From contig NZ_CATNLZ010000012.1 of NCBI RefSeq assembly GCF_950101795.1, positions 186,001-250,000 on the forward strand: DNA of 64,000 nt, read 5' to 3'. Below are positions 40,301-48,221 of the stretch, piece by piece. A model generated the notes under the pieces. That model was not told the origin of the DNA and did not search any database. It saw nothing but the letters and a program-made list of their open reading frames with translations. The position numbers and the translations under genes were made by a program. The DNA is from Nocardioides sp. T2.26MG-1. Lineage in GTDB: Bacteria > Actinomycetota > Actinomycetes > Propionibacteriales > Nocardioidaceae. Position 1 is the first letter of the stretch; every line of letters begins with the position of its first letter.

Positions 40301-40945
40301 CTACCGCGTGAAGGTGACGTGGACGGTGCCGCTCTCCGCGACCTCCGACGTGACCTTGTGGGTGAGCTCGAGGCCGCGCAGGTCGTCCCACACCCGGTTG
40401 CCGCGGCCCAGCAGGACCGGGGCGATCCCCACATGCAGCTCGTCGACCAGGCCGGCGCGCAGGAACTCGCGGGCGGTGCTGATGCCGCCGCCGACGCGCA
40501 CGTCGCGGCCGCCCGCGGCCTCGGCCGCCTCGGCGAGCACGTCCTCGATGGCGCCGCTGCGGAAGTGGAAGGTCGTCCCGCCCTGCATCGGGATCGACGG
40601 CCGGGGCGCGGTGTGGCTGAGGACGTAGACCGGGGTGCCGAACGGCGGCTCCTCACCCCACCAGCCCTTCCAGTCGGGGTCGTCGGGGAACGAGTGCAGG
40701 CCGAACATGGCCGCGCCCATGATCTCGGCGCCGACGCCCTCGAAGAACGCGGCGGCGTAGGAGTCGTCGACGCCGGTCGTGCCCGCGCCCCTGGTGTCGC
40801 CGAAGACGCGCTCGCGCATCGTGCGGGTCGCGACGTACGCCGCCGTGAGGCGGTCCCAGTCCTCCCCCATGGGGCTCTCCGGGGTCGGGTTGGCAGCGGT
40901 GTAGCCGTCCAACGAGCTGAACAGGTCGATGCGGACGCGGGTCAT
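40301..40945 (-). CDS. dihydrofolate reductase family protein (RibD C-terminal type)
   Basis: The 214-residue protein starts MTRVRIDLFSSLDGYTAANP and contains VYVLSHTAPR, then VRVGGGISTAREFLRAGLVDELHVGIAPVLLG, the NADPH-binding section of the RibD C-terminal/DHFR fold. It is unlikely to be the housekeeping DHFR. Such proteins often travel with ArsR and SRPBCC genes. It begins 1 bp after the ArsR gene ends. Confidence 0.87.
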   Translation of the reverse strand: MTRVRIDLFSSLDGYTAANPTPESPMGEDWDRLTAAYVATRTMRERVFGDTRGAGTTGVDDSYAAAFFEGVGAEIMGAAMFGLHSFPDDPDWKGWWGEEPPFGTPVYVLSHTAPRPSIPMQGGTTFHFRSGAIEDVLAEAAEAAGGRDVRVGGGISTAREFLRAGLVDELHVGIAPVLLGRGNRVWDDLRGLELTHKVTSEVAESGTVHVTFTR

Positions 40946-40946
40946 G

Positions 40947-41285
40947 TCAGGTCTCCTTCGGGGTGGTGCGGGTCAGGTGGACGGCGAGCCGGTCGGCCTG
41001 GTGCTCGGCGGGGGTGCGCTGCTCGCCGAGCCACAGGTGCAGGACGTCGAGGGCCCCCGGCCGCAGGCTCACGGTCCGGACGCGTCCGTGCTTCTCCGAC
41101 GTGACCACGCCCGCGTCCTCGAGGACGCGCAGGTGCTGCATCAGCGACGGGAGCGCCATCGAGAACGGCGCCGCGAGCTCCGACACGACCGCCGGGGACG
41201 TCGCCAGCCGCTCCACGACGGCCCGGCGCGTCGGATCCGCGAGGGCGCGGAGCACGGCGTCGAGGTCGTCGTGATACTTAGGCAT
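40947..41285 (-). CDS. ArsR-family helix-turn-helix regulator
   Basis: The 112-residue protein has the ArsR winged helix: LDAVLRALADPTRRAVVERLATSPAVVSELAAPFSMALPSLMQHLRVLEDAGVV. There is no CxC metal motif, so it is not a metal sensor of the classic kind. It sits inside an operon, 4 bp after the alpha/beta hydrolase gene and 1 bp before the DHFR-like gene, so it likely regulates its own transcript. Confidence 0.92.
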   Translation of the reverse strand: MPKYHDDLDAVLRALADPTRRAVVERLATSPAVVSELAAPFSMALPSLMQHLRVLEDAGVVTSEKHGRVRTVSLRPGALDVLHLWLGEQRTPAEHQADRLAVHLTRTTPKET

Positions 41286-41289
41286 ACAC

Positions 41290-42060
41290 CTAACTATTGG
41301 CGACCGGCGGCGGGTCGTCAACCCGCGACGGCCGGCCGAGGTGCCGCTCGAAGAATCTGGCGGCGTCCTCCCCGGCGAACGCGGGGACCCCGGCGTGCCC
41401 GCCCAGGTTGGCGTGCAGCGTCTTCTCGGTCGCGCCGAGCGCGTCGAAGACGTCCAGCGCCGCCTGACGGTCGTTCCACTCGTCATCCCACTGCAGCAGC
41501 ATGTGCACCGGGACCGTGACCTGGCGGGCCTCGGCGTACGTCGCGCGCGGCACGAAGCTCCCGGCGAAGAGGCCGGCAGCCACGATGCGGGGCTCGACGA
41601 CGGCCAGCCGGACACCGACGGCGAGGACGCCGCCGGAGTAGCCCACCGGGCCGCCGATCCCCGACACGTCCAGGAGCTCGTCGAGCGCGGTCCGCCACTC
41701 GGGCACCGCCGCCTCGACCACCGGGAGGATAAGCCGGTCGACGATCCCGTCGACCGGCTCGCCGGCCGCCAGCACCCGGCGGAGGTCGGCCCTCGCCTGC
41801 TCCCACGCGGAGACGCGGGGACGATCACCGCTCCCGGGCAGCTCGATGGTGGCCGAGGCGAAGCCGCTCGCCGCCGCGCGCCGGGCCCGCTCGACGAGCC
41901 GGGGACGCATCGGGCCGAGCCCGCCCGGGTGGCCGAGCAGGAGGAGCGGGTGGGGCCCAGCGGGAGCCTCAGGCGTCCACAGGACGCCGGGGACGTCGGC
42001 CAGCAGGAACTCGCGCTGGACGAACCCGCCTGCAAGGGAGTGTTCGGAGGTGAAGTGCAT
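41290..42060 (-). CDS. alpha/beta hydrolase (dienelactone hydrolase-like)
   Basis: The 256-residue protein has the alpha/beta-hydrolase order: LLLLGHPGG (oxyanion region), nucleophile Ser in VGYSGGVLA, acid candidate in LQWDDEWN, and His in LGGHAGVPAF. The substrate is unknown. It is the first structural gene of the ArsR-DHFR-SRPBCC operon and is preceded by a short leader-like ORF and a hairpin. The SD before the ATG (gaaagg) is weak. Confidence 0.85.
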   Translation of the reverse strand: MHFTSEHSLAGGFVQREFLLADVPGVLWTPEAPAGPHPLLLLGHPGGLGPMRPRLVERARRAAASGFASATIELPGSGDRPRVSAWEQARADLRRVLAAGEPVDGIVDRLILPVVEAAVPEWRTALDELLDVSGIGGPVGYSGGVLAVGVRLAVVEPRIVAAGLFAGSFVPRATYAEARQVTVPVHMLLQWDDEWNDRQAALDVFDALGATEKTLHANLGGHAGVPAFAGEDAARFFERHLGRPSRVDDPPPVANS

Positions 42061-42073
42061 GGTCGTGCCTTTC

Positions 42074-42096
42074 GGGAGTGCTCGTCGAGCGCTCCC
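42074..42096 (-). promoter_or_regulatory. hairpin between leader-like ORF and the alpha/beta hydrolase gene
   Basis: The arms gggag/ctccc and gctcg/cgagc stack with one mismatch and a minimal loop. They lie between the stop of a 16-codon ORF and the hydrolase ATG. This position would suit an attenuator or translational switch. Confidence 0.45.
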
Positions 42097-42103
42097 GGAC
42101 GAC

Positions 42104-42154
42104 CTAGCGTCCGACCGTGACCCTGAAGAGGAGCGCCACTGTCAGTGCGTTCAC
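42104..42154 (-). CDS. possible 16-residue leader peptide
   Basis: A GTG-initiated frame encodes MNALTVALLFRVTVGR, ending in TAG 43 bases before the hydrolase ATG. A strong GGAGG lies about 8 bases upstream of the GTG, better than the SD of the downstream gene. The peptide is rich in Leu, Val and Thr. I infer a leader-type ORF; its small size means chance cannot be excluded. Confidence 0.45.
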   Translation of the reverse strand: MNALTVALLFRVTVGR

Positions 42155-42307
42155 GGGCACCACCTCCTCGTTCTCCGGTACGGCGCCTGCACGCTAGCGC
42201 CGCTCCGGCGGCACACCAACAGGTTTTGCGCCGATGACGACGCACCCGGGCGACGTCCTGCCATGCTGGGTCGCGCCGTTCAGATCGACGAGCAGGGGGG
42301 ATGCGGC

Positions 42308-42697
42308 ATGCAGATCCGTCAGAGTTCCTTGGTTCGCGCCTCGGGAGCGGCCCTCGCGGCCGCCGTCGACGGCCGGGCGCCGCGCGTCCTCCGTGCAGTC
42401 CTCCTCGCGGGCTCCGACCTCGCGGCTCGTCGGATCGACCCGGTCGGGCTGCAGCCGCTGGCGATCAGCCCGAGCGCGGACATCGAGCTCCTGGTCAGCG
42501 TCAAGCCCGACGTCGTGACCACCGCGACCGGGGCGGCGTCCTGGGCGGCGCTCAACCTGCTGGTCGACGCCGGGCTCCGGAGGACGCGGCTCCTCGCACT
42601 GTTACGGGCCGCCGTGGTCGGCGCGACCGTCTACGCCGCGGACGTGGCGGTCTCCCAGGCGCAGCCGCCAGGACTCGTGGACCCGACGAGCGACTGA
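42308..42697 (+). CDS. uncharacterised 129-residue protein
   Basis: I do not recognise this protein. It starts MQIRQSSLVRASGAALAAAVDGR after a purine-rich SD region (aggggggatg), and contains DIELLVSVKPDVVTTATGAASWAALNLLVDAGLRRTRLLALLRAAVVGATVYAADVAV. The second half is hydrophobic enough for one or two weak membrane helices. Codon bias looks like real coding sequence, with G or C at most third positions. It stands alone upstream of the tmRNA gene on the other strand. Confidence 0.6.
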   Translation: MQIRQSSLVRASGAALAAAVDGRAPRVLRAVLLAGSDLAARRIDPVGLQPLAISPSADIELLVSVKPDVVTTATGAASWAALNLLVDAGLRRTRLLALLRAAVVGATVYAADVAVSQAQPPGLVDPTSD

Positions 42698-42786
42698 GCT
42701 CTCGCGCCGATGCACGCGCACGGCGTGCGCCGAGGTCGGCCGCCGTCGGCGGCGATCGCCGACTCGGCTCGGTTCACACGTGACGA

Positions 42787-42825
42787 CGCCCCCGGCGCCA
42801 GCGCGCAGCGCTGTCGTCGGGGGCG
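42787..42825 (-). terminator. hairpin downstream of tmRNA
   Basis: An 8-bp stem (cgcccccg / cgggggcg) encloses a 23-base loop containing further self-complementary agcgc segments. It begins 14 bp beyond the tmRNA 3' end on the minus strand. No T-run is seen. Confidence 0.55.
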
Positions 42826-42838
42826 GTCATCGCGTGTG

Positions 42839-43206
42839 TGGAGCTGGCGGGAATCGAACCCGCGTCCTCGAGCGTCGAACCAGGTCTTCTCCGGGTGCAG
42901 TCCGTGATGTCGCTTTTCTCGGCCCCGGGGCTCGCACGGACACGTCCCCGACAGGCTCAGTCACGGAATAGTCCCGCTCACCCTCCGTGACCCGGAGTGA
43001 GCAGCAAGTCTCCTAGATGACGCCAGGATCCGGGACGGAGACGGGTGCCCGGACTGACGCTTCGATCACTGCTCAGGCAGCGAGAGCGAAGGAACTGCGA
43101 TTGGTGTTGGCAGTTATAGGTTTCCAGCGATCGTTTACGAGATGACGCTGGCTTCTCGACCCGCTTCCCCTGGAACTAACGTCCCAAGTCGAAACCGATC
43201 AGCCCC
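42839..43206 (-). ncRNA. ssrA: tmRNA (transfer-messenger RNA)
   Basis: On the minus strand the gene begins ggggctgatcggtttcgac and ends with a tRNA-like T-arm (cgggttcgattcccgcc) and agctcca. The GGGGCTG and CAGCTCC ends pair as an acceptor stem with one G-U. The CCA is not encoded. The tag reading frame (43073-43111) encodes ANTNRSSFALAA followed by TGA, a normal actinobacterial degradation tag. tmRNA with SmpB rescues stalled ribosomes; smpB lies about 3.5 kb away on the same strand. The total of about 368 nt is typical. Confidence 0.97.
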
Positions 43207-43408
43207 TCTTGAGTTGTGCGTCCAGTCTAGGTGCACAACGTCTGCGGAGCCGCATCGATTCCGGAGGCGCCCCTGCAGGGGGGTAGGTACGCCGGGGCAG
43301 GTCAGCTGTCGAGCAGGGCGGCCAGCGCGCGTCGCTCGACGGCGATCCGGGCCCCAGGATCGATGGGCACAGTCTGGCGAACGGCGCGCCCGGCCCGGGC
43401 GCAACAGC

Positions 43409-43714
43409 TCAGAGCAGCGCGTCCGATGCGGGAGCCCCCCAGGCCAGGTCGCCGTCGAGGAACGTGTGGACGTAGCCGCACGCTCGGCAGATCGCGCCCT
43501 CGCCGGATCGGTTGGCCCAGTCGAGGTCCATGAAGGTCAGGCCGGTGGTGTTGAGCTTGATCTCCCTCCGGGTGAACCGCCCCCCGCCGCACACCAGGCA
43601 GGAGAGCGTGGTGCCGGTCCGGAGCCGGACCTCGCCGTCCCGCACCGGCTGTGCCGGCGTGCCCAGTCCGCCGAGGACCCCGCGCTCACGCTCGGGCTTG
43701 TCGTCGCGTCCCAT
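43409..43714 (-). CDS. small two-CxxC zinc-ribbon protein
   Basis: The 101-residue protein has two cysteine pairs, SCLVCGGG and AICRACGYVHTFLD, separated by about 35 residues. These could form one treble-clef or zinc-ribbon site. The N-terminus is charged (MGRDDKPERERG). The function is unknown and no partner is evident. The ATG at 43714 follows a short gap after the amidohydrolase stop, on the same strand. Confidence 0.75.
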   Translation of the reverse strand: MGRDDKPERERGVLGGLGTPAQPVRDGEVRLRTGTTLSCLVCGGGRFTRREIKLNTTGLTFMDLDWANRSGEGAICRACGYVHTFLDGDLAWGAPASDALL

Positions 43715-43716
43715 GG

Positions 43717-44628
43717 TCAGTGTCCTACCCCGTCCGCGGGCACTCCGAACACTCGCGCACCGTTCTCCCAGCACACCGCCCGGAGCCAGTCGTCGCCCAG
43801 GTCGAGGCGGGCCAGGCCCTCGAGCTGGTGGAGGTACGGGTACGGGATCGTCGGGAAGTCGCTGCCGAGCAGCACCCAGTGCGACAGGTCGCGCAGCCGC
43901 GGCACGAGCTCGGCCGGGTAGGGAGGGAAGAAGTCGGTGAACACCATCGTCGTGTCGAGGAAGACCCGCTCGTGCGCCTCCGCGAGCCCCAGGAACTCAG
44001 CGCACTCCGGAGCGCCCATGTGGGCGAGCACGAGCGTGAGGCGCGGGAACCTGGCGAGCAGACGCCGCGTGGACTCCGGCCCGGTGAACTCGTTGCCGAC
44101 CGGGCCCGAGCCCGCGTGCACGACCACGGGTGTGCCGGCGTCCTCGAGCTGCCCCCACACCTCGTCGAGGAGCGGGTCGTCGAGATGGAACTCGCCCACC
44201 TGCAGGTGCACCTTGAACACCTCGACGCCGGCCCCGAGCGCCGCGCCGACGTACGACGCCGCCTGCTCCTCGGGGAAGAACGTCGCCGACCACAGCGACT
44301 CGGGGACGTGCCGCTTGAAGTCGGCGGCCCAGTCGTTGAGGTAGGTGGCCACGCCGGGCTTGTGGGCGTAGGGAAGCGTCGGGAACCGGCGCACGCCCAT
44401 CGCCCGCAGCAGCCCGACGCGCTCCTCGTGCGACTGCCGGTAGCGGATCGGCCACTCCCGTCCGATCTTCGGCCCGGCGGCGTCGAACACCGCGTAGACC
44501 GCGCGCTGGATGTTGGGCGGCAGGAAGTGCACGTGCGCGTCGAAGAGCCCGGGCAGCCCGAGCGCCTGCCAGAACGCGCGGACGCCCGCCGCCTCCGAGT
44601 CGTCGGTGTCATGGGGGTCATCGACCAC
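43717..44628 (-). CDS. amidohydrolase family (Amidohydro_2) protein
   Basis: The 303-residue TIM-barrel protein has the first metal motif FDAHVHF, a histidine in VVVHAGSGP, HMGAPE (third histidine) and LLGSDFP (active-site Asp). These fit the amidohydrolase-2 branch that includes ACMSD-type decarboxylases and lactonases. The substrate is unknown. It lies between an MFS exporter gene and the zinc-ribbon gene, all on the minus strand. Confidence 0.87.
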   Translation of the reverse strand: MVDDPHDTDDSEAAGVRAFWQALGLPGLFDAHVHFLPPNIQRAVYAVFDAAGPKIGREWPIRYRQSHEERVGLLRAMGVRRFPTLPYAHKPGVATYLNDWAADFKRHVPESLWSATFFPEEQAASYVGAALGAGVEVFKVHLQVGEFHLDDPLLDEVWGQLEDAGTPVVVHAGSGPVGNEFTGPESTRRLLARFPRLTLVLAHMGAPECAEFLGLAEAHERVFLDTTMVFTDFFPPYPAELVPRLRDLSHWVLLGSDFPTIPYPYLHQLEGLARLDLGDDWLRAVCWENGARVFGVPADGVGH

Positions 44629-44671
44629 GCGACGAGTCTCGCAGGCGGCGGGCGGCCGCTGTCGGTCCGGC

Positions 44672-46201
44672 TCAGAACGGCGTGGGCTCCGCCTCGGCCA
44701 CGATCTCCACGGTCGGGTCGGCGGTGCGCCGGCCGCCGAGGAACACGGTCGCCAGCGACGCGGCCACCCCGACGGCTGCGAGCACGGCGATCACCTGGAG
44801 GCCCGTGACCATCCCGGGGATCAGCTCGCCGGTCACGGCCGGACCCTCGGACTCGGCGGCGTTGCCGAGGATCGCGGAGATCACCGCGAGCACGACGGCC
44901 CCGCCGATCTGCACGCTGGTGTTCACCAGGCCCGAGGCGAGGCCCTGCTCGTGGTCGGCCACCCCCGACGTCGCCTGGGCGTTGATCGAGGGGAACGACA
45001 GCGCGAACCCGACGCCGAGCAGCACCATCGTCGGCAGCAGCAGCGGGACGTAGCCCAGGTCGGGGTCGACCCGGAGGAAGAGCAGGTACGCCGCCAGGAA
45101 CGCGACCATGCCGCCGGCGATCAGCACCTGGGTGCGGACCCGCGCCAGGATCCGGTCCATCCGGGTGGAGCTGGCCACCACCAGCAGGCCCGCCGGCAGG
45201 AAGCCGAGCGCCATCGCCAGCGGCGACCAGCCCAGGGAGTTCTGCAGGTAGAGCGTGACCAGGAACTGGAAGGCGAAGTAGCCGCCGGCCATGATCGCGC
45301 CGGACACGTTCGCGTGCACGAGGTGCCAGGAGCGCAGGATCCCGAGCCGGACCAGGGGCTTGGGGTGCCGCAGCTCGGAGACCACGAACACCGCGGTCAG
45401 CACCGCGCTGGCCGCCACCAGGCCGATCACGGTCGCGCTGGCCCAGCCCCGGGTCGGAGCCTCGACGACCGCGACGACGAAGAGCAGGATCGCCGAGGTG
45501 CTGGCCACCGCACCGAACAGGTCGAAGTCGGCGAGCCGGGTCAGGGAGCGCGTCGCGGCGGGGATGACCCGCCAGCCGACGACCACGAGCGCGATCGCGA
45601 CCGGGCCGGGCAGCAGGAAGGTCGCCCGCCAGCCGAGCTCGGTCAGGAGCCCGCCGAACACCAGGCCGAGCGAGAAGCCGCTCGCCCCGACGACCGTGTA
45701 GATGCTGAGCGCCTTGTTGCGGGCCGGCCCCTCGGCGAACGTCGTGGTGATGATCGAGAGCCCGGCGGGGACGGTGAACGCCGCCGCCACGCCCTTGACG
45801 AAGCGCAGCGCGATGATCGCCTCGGGGCTGCTGAGCGCCGCGCTCGCGACGGAGGCGAGCCCGAAGACCGCGACGGCGGCCAGGAAGACCTGGCGCCGGC
45901 CGAGCAGGTCGGCCGAGCGGCCCCCGAGCAGCAGCAGGCCGCCGTACCCGAGGACGTAGCCGCTGACGATCCACTGGAGCGCGCTCGCGGACATGCCGAG
46001 GTCGGTGCCGATGGACGGCAGGGCGACGCCGACCATCGAGATGTCGAGGCCGTCGAGGAACAGCGCGCCGCACAGGACGACGAGCAGCAGCCAGGTGCGG
46101 GCGGCCCAGCCGTCCGCGGAGGTGATGTGCGAGTCGGTGTGGGAGTCGGGGGGTGAGGTGGGGGCCGGCAGTGCGGTCGCCGGCGTCACGGTCGAAGTCA
46201 T
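44672..46201 (-). CDS. MFS drug exporter, DHA2 type
   Basis: The 509-residue membrane protein has about 14 hydrophobic spans. Typical motifs are LDISMVGVALPSIGTDLG in span 1, GGRSADLLGRRQVF (motif A), and SGFSLGLVFGGLL (motif C, antiporter). It should export drugs using the proton gradient. I chose the ATG at 46201 (MTSTVTP); ATGs at 46210 and 46237 are possible. It is divergent from a MarR repressor with a perfect palindrome between them, so drug-induced derepression is likely. Confidence 0.92.
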   Translation of the reverse strand: MTSTVTPATALPAPTSPPDSHTDSHITSADGWAARTWLLLVVLCGALFLDGLDISMVGVALPSIGTDLGMSASALQWIVSGYVLGYGGLLLLGGRSADLLGRRQVFLAAVAVFGLASVASAALSSPEAIIALRFVKGVAAAFTVPAGLSIITTTFAEGPARNKALSIYTVVGASGFSLGLVFGGLLTELGWRATFLLPGPVAIALVVVGWRVIPAATRSLTRLADFDLFGAVASTSAILLFVVAVVEAPTRGWASATVIGLVAASAVLTAVFVVSELRHPKPLVRLGILRSWHLVHANVSGAIMAGGYFAFQFLVTLYLQNSLGWSPLAMALGFLPAGLLVVASSTRMDRILARVRTQVLIAGGMVAFLAAYLLFLRVDPDLGYVPLLLPTMVLLGVGFALSFPSINAQATSGVADHEQGLASGLVNTSVQIGGAVVLAVISAILGNAAESEGPAVTGELIPGMVTGLQVIAVLAAVGVAASLATVFLGGRRTADPTVEIVAEAEPTPF

Positions 46202-46219
46202 GACGACCATGCTTATGCA

Positions 46220-46236
46220 TGTGCATTGAATGCACA
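46220..46236. promoter_or_regulatory. MarR operator palindrome
   Basis: The 17-base sequence tgtgcattgaatgcaca is a perfect palindrome about its central base, in the AT-richer region between the MFS exporter and MarR genes. Related half-sites (atgctt, aagcat) flank it. It overlaps or adjoins the exporter start region, as expected for repression. Confidence 0.75.
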
Positions 46237-46287
46237 AGCATTATTTGCGGAAACATCTTATGCGCACGAATGTGGTACCCTGCCCCC

Positions 46288-46695
46288 ATGGCACGGGCGG
46301 ACGAGGACGACGCGCTGGCCGCCGAGTGGCACCAGCTGATGGGTCGCTACCAGCGGCTCATGTGCGCCCTCGACCGCGAGCTCGGTGCGCACGACCTCAC
46401 CGCGAGCGAGTTCGAGGTGCTCCAGCAGCTCTCCGAGGCCGACGAGTGCAGCCTGCGGATGACCACGCTCGCCGAGAGCGCCCACCTCTCCCAGAGCGCG
46501 CTGTCCCGGCTGGTCACCCGCCTCGAGCGCGACGGCCTGGTCGGCCGCAAGGCCTGCGAGCAGGATCGGCGCGCGCAGTACATCACGCTGACCGAGGCCG
46601 GCCGGGTGCGGTACGCCGACGCGCGGCCCACCCAGCGCCGCGTGCTGCGCGACGAGGGCTCGGACTGCTTCGACCGGATCGCCTCCGACTCCTAG
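46288..46695 (+). CDS. MarR-family transcriptional regulator
   Basis: The 135-residue protein has the MarR winged helix: LTASEFEVLQQLSEADECSLRMTTLAESAHLSQSALSRLVTRLERDGLVGRKACEQDRRAQYITLTEAG. It is a dimeric repressor in this family, usually released by phenolic or drug ligands. The ATG at 46288 has no SD but a possible -10 (taccct) just upstream, so the transcript may be leaderless. It faces the MFS exporter. Confidence 0.92.
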   Translation: MARADEDDALAAEWHQLMGRYQRLMCALDRELGAHDLTASEFEVLQQLSEADECSLRMTTLAESAHLSQSALSRLVTRLERDGLVGRKACEQDRRAQYITLTEAGRVRYADARPTQRRVLRDEGSDCFDRIASDS

Positions 46696-46716
46696 CAGCC
46701 GGTCGGGGGCCCGTCC

Positions 46717-47193
46717 TCAGTCCATGCCCTTGAGCCGCCGGCCGAGGGCCTGCTCGGTCTCGCGCGTGGCCTGCCGCTCGGCGAGCGCGGCGCGCTTGTC
46801 CCACGACTTCTTGCCCTTGGCGAGCGCGATCTCGACCTTGGCACGGCCGTCCTTGAAGTACAGCGAGAGCGGCACGACCGTGAGCCCCTTCTCGTTGACC
46901 CGGCGCTCGATCTTGTCGATCTCGTCGCGGTTGAGCAGCAGCTTGCGCTTGCGGCGGGCGGCGTGGTTGGTCCAGGTGCCCTGGGAGTACTCCGGGATGT
47001 GCACGCCGTGCAGCCAGGCCTCGTGGTTGTCGATGTCGACGAACCCGTCGACCAGGGACGCGCGACCCTGCCGCAGCGACTTCACCTCGGTGCCCTGGAG
47101 GACCAGGCCGGCCTCGTAGGTGTCCTCGATGTGGTAGTCGTGCCGCGCCTTCTTGTTCTGCGCGACCAGCTTGTGCCCCTGCTCCTTGGCCAT
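46717..47193 (-). CDS. smpB: SsrA-binding protein
   Basis: The 158-residue protein matches Smp[60 protein letters not shown] and the basic C-terminal helix [28 protein letters not shown] that probes the empty mRNA channel. It works with tmRNA in ribosome rescue. The ATG at 47193 gives the family's usual length. It is separated from ftsX by the protease and M23 genes on the same strand. Confidence 0.96.
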   Translation of the reverse strand: MAKEQGHKLVAQNKKARHDYHIEDTYEAGLVLQGTEVKSLRQGRASLVDGFVDIDNHEAWLHGVHIPEYSQGTWTNHAARRKRKLLLNRDEIDKIERRVNEKGLTVVPLSLYFKDGRAKVEIALAKGKKSWDKRAALAERQATRETEQALGRRLKGMD

Positions 47194-47246
47194 CCCCCCA
47201 TTCTCGCAGGGACCGCAACACCGATTGCTCCGCGATGTCGACAAAG

Positions 47247-47285
47247 CACGTTGACCCGCCCGAAAGTTGCGGGCGGGTCAACGTG
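47247..47285 (-). terminator. strong terminator after the serine protease gene
   Basis: A perfect 16-bp stem (arms 47247-47262 and 47270-47285) with a 7-base loop aaagttg, followed on the minus strand by ctttgt. It lies 7 bp past the protease stop and about 50 bp before smpB. Confidence 0.88.
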
Positions 47286-47291
47286 GATGGG

Positions 47292-48134
47292 TCAGCCGAG
47301 GAACGAGTTGACCCAGTCCTGGGTGACCGCGATGTCGAGACGCTGGTAGCCGCCGAGGTAGCGGCAGTTCTCGGTGTAGCCGTAGCTGGTCACCGCCACG
47401 ATCGCGCCCTGGTAGAACACAGGCCCACCGGAGTCGCCGAAGCAGGTACCGCCGGTGCCGAACACGTCGCGCTCGTTGCCGTTGGTCTGCAGGATCTGCG
47501 GCGTGAGCTTCTGGCCGGGCATGTCGACGTAGCGCCGCTCGAGCGGGTAGCTCTGCGGCGTGGGGTTCTGCGGGCCGGTGTCGGACTTGCGGACCTCGGT
47601 GCCGTAGCCGACGGCGCGGAACAGCGTCTTGCGCAGGTTGCTGGGCCCGATCTGGTCCAGGACGCCGAGCCCCGCGAGCTGCGCCGGGGCGATGTCGACC
47701 GGCTCGTCCAGCACGACCACGCCGACGTCGTTCCAGTTGTCCATGTCGGTGAAGTCGGAGTACTGCGGGTGGGTGTAGGCCGTGCCGGACACGAACCCCA
47801 TGGCCGCGATCTCCTCGTCGGTGTAGCCCGCCGACGGATCGGCGGCCGGCGCGTACGGCGAGGGCCCCGTCTCGGCCACGAGGTTCCTGAAGTCGACGAG
47901 CACGCTGCCGACGTCACCGTCGGTGCAGTGCGCGGCGGTGACCAGCACGGTCGGGCTGATCAGCGTCGCGCTGCACCGGTACCGCCCGGTGGCGTCGTAG
48001 AACAGGATCAGCCCGACGTTCGAGTAGGTGTTGGCGGCGTCGAACGTGCCGCCGGTGCTCGCCTGGGCCGGCGGGGCCCAGAACATCACCGGCAGCAGGA
48101 CGGCAGCCAGCACCGCGGAGAACATCTTCTTCAT
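47292..48134 (-). CDS. secreted trypsin-like serine protease
   Basis: The 280-residue protein has a signal peptide (MKKMFSAVLAAVLLPVMFWAPPAQA) and a complete chymotrypsin-fold triad: His69 in LVTAAHC, Asp136 in NDVGVVVLDEP and Ser235 in CFGDSGGPVF. The specificity region after the catalytic Ser reads VTSYGYTENCRY. A good SD (agggag) precedes the ATG, and the gene is followed by a strong hairpin. It is unlinked in function to the flanking smpB and M23 genes. Confidence 0.93.
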   Translation of the reverse strand: MKKMFSAVLAAVLLPVMFWAPPAQASTGGTFDAANTYSNVGLILFYDATGRYRCSATLISPTVLVTAAHCTDGDVGSVLVDFRNLVAETGPSPYAPAADPSAGYTDEEIAAMGFVSGTAYTHPQYSDFTDMDNWNDVGVVVLDEPVDIAPAQLAGLGVLDQIGPSNLRKTLFRAVGYGTEVRKSDTGPQNPTPQSYPLERRYVDMPGQKLTPQILQTNGNERDVFGTGGTCFGDSGGPVFYQGAIVAVTSYGYTENCRYLGGYQRLDIAVTQDWVNSFLG

Positions 48135-48221
48135 CTGTTGAGCTCCCTGGGGTCAGACCCCCGACCGGAGCAGTGCACCACAGAAGAACGTCGCGCGGGA
48201 GACCCTGCGGCCAGGAAAAAC

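Noticed and set aside
43302..43408. Possible continuation of the zinc-ribbon gene in a shifted frame, including a 22-codon GTG frame with coding-like sequence
   Set aside because: No SD, no slippery site and no recognisable domain; it may be a remnant but cannot be supported.
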